A stretch of DNA of 64,000 nt from Pseudomonadota bacterium. Lineage in GTDB: Bacteria > Campylobacterota > Campylobacteria > Campylobacterales > Campylobacteraceae. The translations under genes were made by a program, and so were the position numbers. The stretch covers positions 1 to 64,000 of the forward strand of contig PDPI01000024.1 in the NCBI GenBank assembly GCA_002746565.1. Reading direction: 5' to 3'. Below are positions 17,481 through 26,854 of the stretch, piece by piece. A model generated the notes under the pieces. It had not been told where the DNA came from. It searched no databases and saw nothing but the letters and a program-made list of their open reading frames with translations. Numbering within the stretch: position 1 is the stretch's first letter; each line of letters opens with the position of its first letter.

Positions 17481-17899
17481 TGGGTCTAAAAATATATGTG
17501 GATACAAATATTTTTTTAGATTCTATTTTAAAAAGAGATGATAGAATATCCAATGAAGTTTTGTATTTTTTGCAAGATAGGGGATTTGAAATAGTTTTAA
17601 ATGATATTTCTATTGTAAATATTCATTATTTTGCTAAAAAGGGCTTAAAGGCAAAAGAGTTAAAGAAATACATTAATATACTTTTGGATAATTTTACCAT
17701 CGTTTCGGTCGATGAGGTCTTGTTAAAAAAAGCAATAAATTCTAATTTTAGCGATTTTGAAGATGGAGTTCAGTATTTTTGTGCCTTTAGTATAGATGCA
17801 GATTTGATAATAACCAACGATAAAAAAGGTTTTAGAAATTCCCATATAGAGACAATAACTTCAAAAGAGTTTTATGTTAAATATGTAAAAAATACTTAG
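17480..17899 (+). CDS. PIN-domain ribonuclease toxin (VapC-like)
   Basis: 139 residues. PIN-domain acidic residues are visible: YVDTNIFLD (first Asp), a central Glu region, FSDFEDGVQYFCA (Asp-Glu-Asp) and IITNDKKGF (last Asp). Such proteins are Mg-dependent RNases, usually the toxin of a type II pair. Translationally coupled to the antitoxin gene. The stop lies 2 bp from the convergent prfA stop. Confidence 0.85.
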   Translation: MGLKIYVDTNIFLDSILKRDDRISNEVLYFLQDRGFEIVLNDISIVNIHYFAKKGLKAKELKKYINILLDNFTIVSVDEVLLKKAINSNFSDFEDGVQYFCAFSIDADLIITNDKKGFRNSHIETITSKEFYVKYVKNT

Positions 17900-17901
17900 A
17901 A

Positions 17902-18969
17902 TTACAACCCAGCTTCTTTAATGGCTTCGGCTTGATAGTAGGTGATGATTGGATCTATGATCTCATCGAAAAGTCCGCCCTCTAAGATGGCATCTAGGCG
18001 ATAGAGGGTTAGGTTTATTCTGTGGTCGCTGATACGATTTTGGGGGTAGTTGTAGGTTCTTATCCTTGCACTTCTATCGCCACTGCCAACTTGGGATTTT
18101 CTTTTTTCACTTTGGGAAGCCATTTTTTCTTGCTCTTGTAAGTCATAAAGTCTAGCTTTTAAAACCTTCATGGCGGCTTCTTTGTTTTTGTGTTGGCTTT
18201 TGCCATCTTGATTTGTTACTACAAGTCCTGATGGTTTGTGGGTAATTCTCACGGCACTATCGGTAGTGTTTACACTTTGACCGCCATTTCCACTAGATCT
18301 CATTACGTCTATCTCTAAGTCATTTGGATTGATTTCGATTTCCACATCATCAACTTCTGGCATGATGGCAACCGTGATGGCTGAGGTGTGAACTCTTCCT
18401 TGGGATTCCGTGGCTGGAACCCTTTGAACCCTATGAACTCCACCCTCATATTTTAACCTACTATAAGCTCCCTCGCCCTTAACAAGCAAGATAACTTCCT
18501 TTAGACCTCCCATTATCCCATCGCTTTGGCTAACAACTTCTATCTTCCAACCTTTAAGCTCAGCATATCTAAGATAGGAGCGAAATAGATCAGCCACAAA
18601 CAAAGCAGCCTCATCTCCGCCCGTTCCTGCACGAAGTTCTAGGAAAATGTTTTTATTATCATTTGGGTCTTTTGGAAGTAGTAAAAGTTTTATATCCTCT
18701 TCTAAGGAAATTTTTAAAGGCTCTAACTCTTTTAACTCTTCTTTTGCAAGCTCACTAAGTTCACTATCTTCTAGCAATTCTTTATTTTCCAAAATGCCCT
18801 CACATGTTTGGATGTATTCTTGTGCTTTGTTTTTAATGTCTTCAAGATCTGAGCGTTCCTTTGAAAGTTCAGTCATCTTTTTTATGTCATTGGCAATTTC
18901 TGGGGAACTAAGAAGTTTGGTTAACTCCTCATAGCGTTCCAAAAATGGTTGAAGTTTTTGTATGAGCAT
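17902..18969 (-). CDS. prfA: peptide chain release factor 1
   Basis: 355 residues. The GGQ peptidyl-tRNA hydrolysis motif is in [17 protein letters not shown], and the codon-reading region with PAT follows [12 protein letters not shown]. Reads UAA/UAG. Followed 3' by the PIN toxin pair in convergent orientation and preceded by rpsT at 21 bp. Confidence 0.97.
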   Translation of the reverse strand: MLIQKLQPFLERYEELTKLLSSPEIANDIKKMTELSKERSDLEDIKNKAQEYIQTCEGILENKELLEDSELSELAKEELKELEPLKISLEEDIKLLLLPKDPNDNKNIFLELRAGTGGDEAALFVADLFRSYLRYAELKGWKIEVVSQSDGIMGGLKEVILLVKGEGAYSRLKYEGGVHRVQRVPATESQGRVHTSAITVAIMPEVDDVEIEINPNDLEIDVMRSSGNGGQSVNTTDSAVRITHKPSGLVVTNQDGKSQHKNKEAAMKVLKARLYDLQEQEKMASQSEKRKSQVGSGDRSARIRTYNYPQNRISDHRINLTLYRLDAILEGGLFDEIIDPIITYYQAEAIKEAGL

Positions 18970-18990
18970 AGGGGGAGACGCCGCCTTAGA

Positions 18991-19266
18991 TTAGGCAGCT
19001 TTTTCGTTTAATGAATTTACAAGTTTTGCTAAACGACTAACTTTTCTAGCCGCTGAGTTTTTCTTTAAAAATCCCCTGCTTACGTAAGAGTGCAAGGCTT
19101 TATTTGCAACTTTGAAAGCCTCATCCGCTTTTGTTTTATCCTTTGTTTCTACTGCCTCACGTACGGCTTTAACTATATTTTTCATTCTTGTTCTATAAAA
19201 ACGATTTCTCTCAGTTCTAACTTTTGTTTGACGAGTACGCTTTTGGGCTGATTTGTGGTTTGCCAT
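18991..19266 (-). CDS. rpsT: 30S ribosomal protein S20
   Basis: 91 residues, very basic: [21 protein letters not shown] and [24 protein letters not shown] are the family signatures. Sits 21 bp upstream of prfA and is probably cotranscribed with it. Confidence 0.97.
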   Translation of the reverse strand: MANHKSAQKRTRQTKVRTERNRFYRTRMKNIVKAVREAVETKDKTKADEAFKVANKALHSYVSRGFLKKNSAARKVSRLAKLVNSLNEKAA

Positions 19267-19354
19267 TGTGGTTTTCCCTTTTTATTATAATTTTAAGCTT
19301 GTGATTATAGTAAATTTTACTTTAAACTTTGCTTATTTTAAGTAATTTTTAAAT

Positions 19355-20320
19355 TTATCCCCCAGTTTCATAAAAAGCCCTAGATGAGGTTTCACTCTCC
19401 TCCTCTTTCCAACGATTTTTTTCGGGCTTATTTCTCAAAACCTCTCTTAAAACTTCAGATGCACCCTCTATATCCCCTTTTCTCACATGTTCTTTTATAC
19501 TCAGTGCCTCATCAAAGTACAAACAGGGTATAAGTAAGCCCTCAGCATTTAGTCTTATGCGGTTACAAGTTTCGCAAAAATCGTGCTTATGGGGGTTTAT
19601 TATGCCAAACTTGTATCCATTTTCTAACTCATAAAGTTCAGATGGAGAAGAACCCTTTCTTCCTAGGCTTTTAAAGGGGTATTTTTTTCTTATAATTTCT
19701 TGAATTTGATCTGATTTTAAACCTTTTAAATTTTGGTTCGCATGGGAATTTTCCATGTATTCTATGAATCTCACATGACAATTTTTTGCCATGGAGTATT
19801 CTAGGATATCTAAAATTTCATCCTCATTTATCCCAAGCATGGGAACACAATTTAGTTTTACATATAAACCCTCTTTTAGTGCTGCGTCAATGCCTTTTAA
19901 AACTTTACCCAACATATCCTTTTGAGTTATCAGTTTTGCTCTAAGAGGTTTTAGGGTATCAAGGGAAATGTTTACTCTTTTTAGCCCTGCATTTTTTAAT
20001 TTTTTCGCCACTTTTTCAAGCAGATAAGCATTTGTGGTTAGGGCTAGATCTATATCATTTTTATGCTCATGTATCATTTTTATAAAAGTGTCTAGATCTT
20101 GTCTTAAAAGCGGTTCGCCGCCAGTTATGCGTATTTTATTTATTCCCTCATCGATTGCCACTTTGACAAATGAAAAAAGCTCTTCAAAGCTGAGTAAATT
20201 TTCCTTTGGTTGCCAAGAGAAAGGTTTTTCAGGCATGCAGTATTGGCATCTAAAATTACACCTTTGGGTTACTGAAATTCTTAGATAATTTACCTCTCTC
20301 CCGTGTCCGTCTGTTAGCAA
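19355..20320 (-). CDS. moaA: GTP 3',8-cyclase (molybdenum cofactor)
   Basis: Radical-SAM enzyme for the first step of molybdenum cofactor synthesis. 321 residues. N-terminal cluster CNFRCQYC; C-terminal cluster [11 protein letters not shown]...PCLY; the C-terminal Gly-Gly needed for activity is present (YETGG). Overlaps the upstream glycosylase gene by 7 bp. Confidence 0.96.
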   Translation of the reverse strand: MLTDGHGREVNYLRISVTQRCNFRCQYCMPEKPFSWQPKENLLSFEELFSFVKVAIDEGINKIRITGGEPLLRQDLDTFIKMIHEHKNDIDLALTTNAYLLEKVAKKLKNAGLKRVNISLDTLKPLRAKLITQKDMLGKVLKGIDAALKEGLYVKLNCVPMLGINEDEILDILEYSMAKNCHVRFIEYMENSHANQNLKGLKSDQIQEIIRKKYPFKSLGRKGSSPSELYELENGYKFGIINPHKHDFCETCNRIRLNAEGLLIPCLYFDEALSIKEHVRKGDIEGASEVLREVLRNKPEKNRWKEEESETSSRAFYETGG

Positions 20321-21030
20321 AATGTATCCTTTCCCATGAGGTTTAGTTTGGAAAAATACTTTAGATTTTTTTCATCAGTTATAAAGCTTATGTTGTAGGG
20401 ATGTTGGGTTTTAAAAAGTTTAAAATTATGATTTTTTGGCAAAAGTTTTTCTATGCTTTTAGCCTCATTTCCAAATAAAATCAAATCTATCCTATCCTTG
20501 CAAATCTGCCTTAAAAAAGTTTCCATAAGAGGCTTAAAAGCTTTTACGTGTAGCTTTGTTTGCTCTTTGCTTGTAAAAACTAAAGCCCTATTTAAAAGTA
20601 AAATGCCTTCTTTTTCAAAATTGTTTTTTAGATCCATGATGGAGCTTATAAGCTTTTGTTTTGGGATTTTTGCTATTGCATTTTGATTGGTATTTTGTTG
20701 TAAAAAACCTTGAGATCTAAGTTGCATCTTTAAAAAGTTTCTCAAACTTACCGCTTTATTCACTTCTTTGCAAAAGCCATTTTGGCCAAAGATTTCTTCA
20801 ACCATTCCATCTATAAAGGCATAACCAATGGCGCTTTTTTTTCTAGGATATGGATCTTGCCCAAATAAAATAGCCTTTGTTTTTTCCCTTGGAAGGGTTT
20901 TAAAAGCATTTAAAAAATTATCAAAATCTGGAAAATAATCTTCATTTTTGTATAAAAAGTCCAAATACTTCCCATCCAATGAATTTAGGGATAAGTTGAT
21001 AATTTCTTGCCAACTTTTGTGGACATTCAT
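20314..21030 (-). CDS. divergent uracil-DNA glycosylase-superfamily protein
   Basis: 238 residues. It keeps the Asp-containing motif [17 protein letters not shown] and a later [19 protein letters not shown] and TQHPYN, in the same order as family 1 Ung. But the canonical GQDPYHG reads GQDPYPR, and the HPSPLS leucine loop is HPYNIS. It may act on another lesion or lack full Ung activity. In the moaA operon, with 4-7 bp overlaps on both sides. Confidence 0.75.
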   Translation of the reverse strand: MNVHKSWQEIINLSLNSLDGKYLDFLYKNEDYFPDFDNFLNAFKTLPREKTKAILFGQDPYPRKKSAIGYAFIDGMVEEIFGQNGFCKEVNKAVSLRNFLKMQLRSQGFLQQNTNQNAIAKIPKQKLISSIMDLKNNFEKEGILLLNRALVFTSKEQTKLHVKAFKPLMETFLRQICKDRIDLILFGNEAKSIEKLLPKNHNFKLFKTQHPYNISFITDEKNLKYFSKLNLMGKDTFC

Positions 21031-21488
21031 AGTAAATTGTGCATTTTTAATGTGGATTCTACCTCTTCAATGCCTATTTGAAATTCCCTTGCAATTTCAT
21101 CAATCCTTCTTCCATTTTGATATAGATAGATTATGCCTTGTGCGTTTGAACTTAAAGGGCTAGAAATGAATGTGGCATTTTTGATTTTTTCTTCTAATCT
21201 TAATACTTGTTGATCTTGATGGTTTGCTATTTTTGCTATGGTGGTTTCCATGTTTTTTACTGAGTCAAATAAGGGTAGGATTTTTTCTTTTAGTTGGGCT
21301 TCAATATTTACCCCACCTTTTTCTTCCAAGTCTTGTTTTAGTTGGTGATTTTGATGGTTTAAATCCTCTATGGCCCTTTCAAAACGTTGAAATTTTTTAC
21401 TACTTTCTAGATCTTTAAAGTAAATTATAATAAACATTAAAACTATAAAAACACCAAAACCAATGAGCAACAATAAATCAAGCCCCAT
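21027..21488 (-). CDS. membrane-anchored coiled-coil protein
   Basis: 153 residues: one N-terminal transmembrane helix (LLLLIGFGVFIVLMFIIIYF), a long coiled coil (about 30-110) and a C-terminal helix-turn-helix-like end (YQNGRRIDEIAREFQIGIEEVESTL). That end resembles the DUF2802/DUF6115 type of membrane-tethered protein. Overlaps the glycosylase gene by ATGA. Function unknown. Confidence 0.65.
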   Translation of the reverse strand: MGLDLLLLIGFGVFIVLMFIIIYFKDLESSKKFQRFERAIEDLNHQNHQLKQDLEEKGGVNIEAQLKEKILPLFDSVKNMETTIAKIANHQDQQVLRLEEKIKNATFISSPLSSNAQGIIYLYQNGRRIDEIAREFQIGIEEVESTLKMHNLL

Positions 21489-21558
21489 TTTTATTTCCTT
21501 TTTTTAAAGTACAAAACTAACAAATTTACTCTTAAAACCTGCTTTTTTGAGTATAATT

Positions 21559-22425
21559 TTACAAATCAAGCCAGATCAATATAAAAAATATGATACCCAA
21601 ATACCCATTTAAGGTAAAAAATGCCCTATCTATCTTGCTAAAATCCTTATTTACTATCTCATGTTCTTTCCATAAGATAATCCCACTTACAAAAATCCCC
21701 ATCCAAGCCCAGCATCCAAGCCCAGCAAGTCCCACAAAAAGCGACCAAAAGAGAATACTTAGGGCATGGAAGATTTGCGAAACAAAGAAAGTGCATTTTT
21801 GTCCAAAGTGGGACGGAATGGAATGGAGTTTATGGTTTTTATCAAATTCAATATCTTGCAAAGAGTACAATAAATCAAATCCAGCCACCCAAAACATAAC
21901 CCCAATACTAAGTATAAAAGCCCAAAGTGGAATATCATTTGTAACCGCTATGGCACCAGCTATGGGAGCAAGTCCTAAAGACATGCCTAAAACCAAGTGG
22001 GCTAGTGGACTTATGCGTTTTATGTAAGAGTAGATCCCTAGTATAAAAAGAATGGGAAGTGAGAGCAAAAAGGCTAAATCATTGATAAAATAAGCCACCA
22101 AAACAAAAATAAAAGCGTTTATCCCAATAAATATCAAAAGATTTTTCGCCCCAATCCTTCCATCAACACTAGGTCTAGATGCGGTTCTTGGGTTAAGGGC
22201 GTCTATATCCTTATCCAAGTAGCGATTTAATCCCATGGCAAAATTTCTAGCACTAATAGTACACAAAAGCCCCAAAATCAAAAGTTTCCACCCAAACCAA
22301 GCAGATCCGCTTTGTATATATGAGCCAACTATCATAGCAACAAAAATAAAAGGCAAAGAAAATATAGAATGCTTAGCCACTATAAGTTCGCCTATATCTT
22401 TTAATTTTTCTAAAAAAGTGTTCAT
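21559..22425 (-). CDS. mqnP: UbiA-type prenyltransferase (menaquinone, MqnP)
   Basis: 288 residues, about eight membrane helices. First Asp-rich motif NRYLDKDIDALNPRTASRP and second YSLQDIEFDKNHKLHSIP are both intact, binding the prenyl diphosphate through Mg. In Campylobacterota the quinone is made by the futalosine pathway, so this enzyme is more likely MqnP than a ubiquinone UbiA. Divergent from the dadA-like gene and near miaA, an order I recall from C. jejuni. Confidence 0.85.
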   Translation of the reverse strand: MNTFLEKLKDIGELIVAKHSIFSLPFIFVAMIVGSYIQSGSAWFGWKLLILGLLCTISARNFAMGLNRYLDKDIDALNPRTASRPSVDGRIGAKNLLIFIGINAFIFVLVAYFINDLAFLLSLPILFILGIYSYIKRISPLAHLVLGMSLGLAPIAGAIAVTNDIPLWAFILSIGVMFWVAGFDLLYSLQDIEFDKNHKLHSIPSHFGQKCTFFVSQIFHALSILFWSLFVGLAGLGCWAWMGIFVSGIILWKEHEIVNKDFSKIDRAFFTLNGYLGIIFFILIWLDL

Positions 22426-22503
22426 GGAAAATCCTTTTGTTTAAGTGGCTAATTATACAATATTTTGATATAATTTTATTTTAAAATATTTCAAGGATAA
22501 AAA

Positions 22504-23748
22504 ATGGCTCAAGATGTGCTTATAGTTGGTGGTGGCATTGCTGGGGTGATGGCAGCTTATAATTTGAATAAATTAGGGGAGAATGTAACCATTGTAGATA
22601 AGGGGGATTTGAGTGATAATACTTCTTTTGGAAATGCAGGATTGCTTTCAGCTTGGGAGAAGCCGCCTTTGTCCCATCCAGGAGTCATAGGTGATACTTT
22701 AAAATTGATGGTGCAAGGGAAAAGTCCTTTGATAATAAATCCTACTTTGGATTTGAATGTTTATAAGTGGTTGCTTAAATTTGTGGCAAGCTCATCTAGA
22801 TCTAGGCTTAAAAAGAGTTTGATTTTATTTGAAAAATATGGGGATTTAAATCTCAGAGAATATCTTAATATAATAAAAAAAGAAAATGCGGATTTTGATT
22901 TGCACCAAGATGGGGTTTATCTGGTTTTTACTAACAAACAAAATTATCTAACAAAACTAACACAAGCAAAAGATACCCAAAAATATGAAGTTTTAAGCTA
23001 TGAAGAAGCAAGGGATAATATGGGCTTTGTTAAGGATAACATAGAGGGCGTTATAAATCTAAAACGAAATGTAAGACTAGATCCTAAATGTGTAATGGAG
23101 AGTATGTATGAGATTTTGCGCAAAAGGGGTGTAAAATTTATTTTAAATGAGGAAATAGTCGATTGGGAATTAGAAAATGGTAAGATAAAAAAAGCAGTTG
23201 GCAAAAATCAAAGCTATAAAAGTGATACCTTTATCCTAGCAAGCGGAATTGATACAAAACTTGCTAGCAAGGTTGGAACTAACTTAATGCTAACACCAGC
23301 TAAGGGGTATAACATAACCTTCCAGATGGATGAGAGCATAAAGCCGAAGCAATGCGTTATGTTTGGGGATTTATTTATCATTTGTACCCCAAGAAAAAAT
23401 GATGTGAGACTAACAAGTAAGCTTGAACTTGCCACTAAAGATAAAGAAGTTATGCAAAAAAGAATAAGAAGTATTGTAAATACCTTGAAAAATTATACCA
23501 TAGATTTTGAGATGAAAAATCCCTCAACCTGGGCAGGTTTTCGTCCATTAACTCCAAACGATATGCCACTAATTGGCAGGGATGAAAACTATAAAAACCT
23601 AGTTTATGCCATGGGTTATGGTTGGCTTGGTATGACTTTTGGTGGTGCATTAGGGCGCATTATAGCCGATCTAATTCATAGGGATTTAGACAATAAACAA
23701 AGTGATGATATTATGCTTTTTTCTGGTTTTTATCAGGGTTGTTTATGA
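22504..23748 (+). CDS. D-amino acid dehydrogenase-like FAD oxidase (DadA family)
   Basis: 414 residues. N-terminal Rossmann fold DVLIVGGGIAGVMAAYNL, VTIVDKGDLSDNTSFGNAG (family signature), and the C-terminal WAGFRPLTPNDMPLIGR and GWLGMTFGGALGR that contact FAD. DadA enzymes oxidise D-amino acids and pass electrons to quinone. The substrate is unknown. Ends in an ATGA overlap with miaA. The ornithine cyclodeaminase homologue beyond miaA may link this locus to proline or amino-acid breakdown (inference). Confidence 0.85.
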   Translation: MAQDVLIVGGGIAGVMAAYNLNKLGENVTIVDKGDLSDNTSFGNAGLLSAWEKPPLSHPGVIGDTLKLMVQGKSPLIINPTLDLNVYKWLLKFVASSSRSRLKKSLILFEKYGDLNLREYLNIIKKENADFDLHQDGVYLVFTNKQNYLTKLTQAKDTQKYEVLSYEEARDNMGFVKDNIEGVINLKRNVRLDPKCVMESMYEILRKRGVKFILNEEIVDWELENGKIKKAVGKNQSYKSDTFILASGIDTKLASKVGTNLMLTPAKGYNITFQMDESIKPKQCVMFGDLFIICTPRKNDVRLTSKLELATKDKEVMQKRIRSIVNTLKNYTIDFEMKNPSTWAGFRPLTPNDMPLIGRDENYKNLVYAMGYGWLGMTFGGALGRIIADLIHRDLDNKQSDDIMLFSGFYQGCL

Positions 23749-24641
23749 GAGAGTTAGCCATCCTAGGTCCAACTGCTAGTGGTAAAACTAGTCTTGGGAT
23801 TAGTTTAGCAAAAAAACTAGATGGGGTTGTTTTATCCTTGGATTCACTTAGTATCTACAAAGGTATAGATATAGCCTCGGCAAAGCCAAGCTTGGAAGAA
23901 AGGGATGGCATAAAACATTTTGGTATAGATCTCATTAGCCCAGATGAAATCTTTAATGTGGTTTTATTTTTTGACTTGTACAAACAAGCGCGCAAATGGG
24001 CGTTAGCAAATGGTAAAACCCTTATAATCGTTGGGGGAACGAGCTTTTATCTTAAATCAATGCTAACAGGTTTGTCCGATAAGCCCTTTGTTAGTGAACA
24101 GACTAAAGAAAAAGTTGCAAGAAAGTTGAAAGACTTGAACTCAAGTTACGCTTATATGCAAAGTATAGATGCTGATTATGCAAAAAATATATCTTCAAAT
24201 GATACATATCGTATAGAAAAATGGCTTGAAATCCACTACGAAACGGGTCTAATTCCTAGCTCTTATCTAAAGCAAACCCAAAAAGAGCCCATCATAAAAG
24301 ATATTCCCATCTATAATCTTCAAATTGATAGGGATATTTTGCGTGGGAGGATAGAAAAAAGAACTGATATTATGATAAATAGTGGTCTTGTGGATGAGGT
24401 TGTAGGCTTGGAAAAAAAGTATGGCAGACTTCCTAGATGCATGGGGGCGATAGGTTTAAAGGAAGTTCTAGAATACCTAGATGGATATTTAGATCTTGAA
24501 CAAATGCGAGAAAAGATCATAACAAACACTGCTAGACTTGCAAAAAGACAAAGAACTTTCAATAAAACTCAATTTGTGGATTTTAATATTTTACATGCAA
24601 GCATGGAAGAAGTGGAAGAAAGAATTATTTTAAATTCTTGA
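23745..24641 (+). CDS. miaA: tRNA dimethylallyltransferase
   Basis: The track begins at a TTG; the ATG at 23745 overlaps the upstream stop (ATGA) and gives MRELAILGPTASGKTSLG, so it is chosen (298 residues). Walker A GPTASGKT, DSLSIYKGIDIASAKP and VGGTSFYLKSML are typical. Adds the isopentenyl group to A37 of tRNAs reading UNN codons. Confidence 0.95.
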   Translation: MRELAILGPTASGKTSLGISLAKKLDGVVLSLDSLSIYKGIDIASAKPSLEERDGIKHFGIDLISPDEIFNVVLFFDLYKQARKWALANGKTLIIVGGTSFYLKSMLTGLSDKPFVSEQTKEKVARKLKDLNSSYAYMQSIDADYAKNISSNDTYRIEKWLEIHYETGLIPSSYLKQTQKEPIIKDIPIYNLQIDRDILRGRIEKRTDIMINSGLVDEVVGLEKKYGRLPRCMGAIGLKEVLEYLDGYLDLEQMREKIITNTARLAKRQRTFNKTQFVDFNILHASMEEVEERIILNS

Positions 24642-24762
24642 TAATAAATATCAATAGATGCTACAAAAAGTTACATAATTGTAAAGTAAATTGATCAAAA
24701 TCATAAAAATATATAAGACTAATAAAGTAATTTGATAATATAAATTTTAGAAGGAGAAAGAT

Positions 24763-25767
24763 ATGAGAGTATTAGAAATACAAGACATAAAAGCTCTGAT
24801 TGATAAGGTTGGACACGAGGAATTTACAAGAAAACTTGTGAAAACTTTGGAAGAGGATTATGGAAATTGGGAGAGTTTTGATAAAACCCCAAGGGTTGCA
24901 AATCACGTTGATGGCGGAGTGATTGAACTCATGCCAATTAGCGATGAGAAGCTTTATACTTTCAAATATGTAAACGGACATCCAAAAAATCCTGCACAAA
25001 ATAAATTTACTGTTATGGCAACGGGACAATTGAGCGAAGTTAGTACGGGTGAGCCTTTAATGTTTAGCGAAATGACCTTGCTAACTGCCCTTAGGACGGC
25101 GGCAAATTCTGTCATGGCGGCAAAGTACTTGGCTAAGAAAGATTCAAAAGTTTTAACCCTTATAGGTACTGGTGCTCAGAGTGAATTTCAGTTTTTAGCT
25201 TTTTCTTACTTTTTTGATCTAGAAGAGGTTAGATTTTTTGATGTTGATCCAAAAGCTATGGAAAAATTTGCCAAAAATGTTGAGAAATTTGACATCAAGC
25301 TAAGTCCATGCAAAGATACCAAAGATGCTATCAAGGGAGCTGATATCATAACCACATGCACGGCTGATAAAAGATACCAAACTATTTTAACAAAAGATAT
25401 GATTCAAAAAGATGTCTATATAAACGCCATCGGAGGAGATTGTCCTGGAAAAACGGAGATAGAAAAAGAATTGGTTGAAAGCTCAACCGTTGTTTGCGAA
25501 TTTTTAGACCAATGTAAGATAGAAGGCGAAATCCAACAACTCCCAAAAGACTACACTTGTGCTGAATTTTACGAGATAGTAAGGGGCGAAAAAAAGTTAA
25601 ACGTAGCAATAAATGGAACCATAGTTTTCGACTCAGTTGGCTTTGCCATAGAGGATTATTCGACCTTGAGACTGGTTTATGAATTGGCTAAAAAATACGA
25701 CATTGGCAAAGATATGTATCTTATTCCCCAAATCAAAGATGTTAAGGATTTGTATTCTCTGCTTTAG
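24763..25767 (+). CDS. ornithine cyclodeaminase/mu-crystallin family protein
   Basis: 334 residues. The NAD-binding Rossmann motif TLIGTGAQSEFQ is at about 130, preceded by LTALRTAANSVMAAKYLA, and the substrate-binding Asp region is in VFDSVGFAIEDYS. Family enzymes include ornithine cyclodeaminase (ornithine to proline), alanine dehydrogenase and ketimine reductase; the long size is closest to true ornithine cyclodeaminase. It has its own RBS AAGGAG and an AT-rich upstream region of about 120 bp. Confidence 0.85.
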   Translation: MRVLEIQDIKALIDKVGHEEFTRKLVKTLEEDYGNWESFDKTPRVANHVDGGVIELMPISDEKLYTFKYVNGHPKNPAQNKFTVMATGQLSEVSTGEPLMFSEMTLLTALRTAANSVMAAKYLAKKDSKVLTLIGTGAQSEFQFLAFSYFFDLEEVRFFDVDPKAMEKFAKNVEKFDIKLSPCKDTKDAIKGADIITTCTADKRYQTILTKDMIQKDVYINAIGGDCPGKTEIEKELVESSTVVCEFLDQCKIEGEIQQLPKDYTCAEFYEIVRGEKKLNVAINGTIVFDSVGFAIEDYSTLRLVYELAKKYDIGKDMYLIPQIKDVKDLYSLL

Positions 25768-25860
25768 GTATTTATGATTTTAGTATTAACCCCCTATACA
25801 ATAAATTAGCTTTATTTACAATAAAAATAAGCCACATATTATTTTACATTAGATAGAATG

Positions 25861-25876
25861 TACTACCGGTGTAGTA
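25861..25876. promoter_or_regulatory. palindromic operator candidate
   Basis: TACTAC-CGGT-GTAGTA, a perfect 6-bp inverted repeat around 4 bases, 31 bp before the ATG of the lipoprotein gene that opens the ABC operon. Its GC-rich centre stands out in an AT-rich leader. It could bind a dimeric repressor or form an RNA hairpin. Confidence 0.45.
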
Positions 25877-25907
25877 GAACACCAATCCAAAAAGTAAGGA
25901 GGAAGCA

Positions 25908-26840
25908 ATGAAACAAGGTGCTGTAAAAAGTTATAGGTGGCGAGTATTAAGTCTTTTCCTAGTGGTGGGTGTAGTTTCTGTATTCACTTCTTGCGGTGGT
26001 GGAGGTTCTTCTGATGATGTAGGAGAAAGTGTCAGCAAGGTTCCGTTGACCCCCGAGTCTGTGGATAATGTGGCCAGAAGCGTTGAAAAGCTGGTTCCAT
26101 GGTGCGGATACACAAATAAAGACGGGGTTCGTGTGGCAAGAGATGCAAACCTTATGAGAGGCTATGTGTTGGTTGCCGATAGCGTAAAAAACATAGGGAA
26201 GGAAATTAAATTTCGTGAACGTACTATTGATCGAACCTTAAATGGTACATGTGGAGGGACTGTTCGCATTAAGGGAAGCCACGATAATGGAGATGATGAT
26301 CTTGTATACACATATAACAACTTTTGTAAAGTGAGTAAGGACGGCGTTAAAAGTTATCTAAATGGTACAGCAAGTGTATTTAAGGATGGAACTCCTGGTC
26401 CATTTGGTCCTATATTGAACTCTGTATCTTTTTCAACAAAAGAGATGAGATCAAGGATGGTTAAGCCTTCAGGGGAAGAGAAGACTTATACTGTTAGTAT
26501 TGCGAAAGGTTTGGACACGGTTAAAGCAGGAGGGCGAAATAATCTAAAGATTGAGAAAGCTGCGCTTGTCGATGGTGGCAAAACCTACAAAGCTTCCAAT
26601 ATTGACATAGACAGGATAGGAAAAAGCAGCATAAAGATAAATGATGCTACATACGTTGATCCAGTTGAAGGAGCTATTAGTGTGAAAACTGACGGTTTTA
26701 TGTCGCTAGATTCTACAACATCAACAAATATTACCATAACCAGAGGAGGAAAATCCACTGTTTTCAAATCATCCAGTACCAATCCCACGATATTTATATC
26801 TGAAGAGGGAGGTGGATTTGATTGTGGTAGGTTCTTGTAG
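25908..26840 (+). CDS. predicted lipoprotein, first gene of the ABC unit
   Basis: 310 residues. Lipobox VFTSC with a following GGGGSS linker. The mature part is Gly/Ser/Thr/Asp-rich, with repeated short beta-type segments (for example NATYVDPVEGAISVKTDGFMSL), and ends in two Cys near the C-terminus. Strong RBS AAGGAGG. The gene is clearly richer in G+C than its downstream neighbours, suggesting a different origin. It could be a cargo or partner of the ABC transporter that follows. No family known. Confidence 0.65.
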   Translation: MKQGAVKSYRWRVLSLFLVVGVVSVFTSCGGGGSSDDVGESVSKVPLTPESVDNVARSVEKLVPWCGYTNKDGVRVARDANLMRGYVLVADSVKNIGKEIKFRERTIDRTLNGTCGGTVRIKGSHDNGDDDLVYTYNNFCKVSKDGVKSYLNGTASVFKDGTPGPFGPILNSVSFSTKEMRSRMVKPSGEEKTYTVSIAKGLDTVKAGGRNNLKIEKAALVDGGKTYKASNIDIDRIGKSSIKINDATYVDPVEGAISVKTDGFMSLDSTTSTNITITRGGKSTVFKSSSTNPTIFISEEGGGFDCGRFL

Positions 26841-26854
26841 GTCTAAAGGAAACA

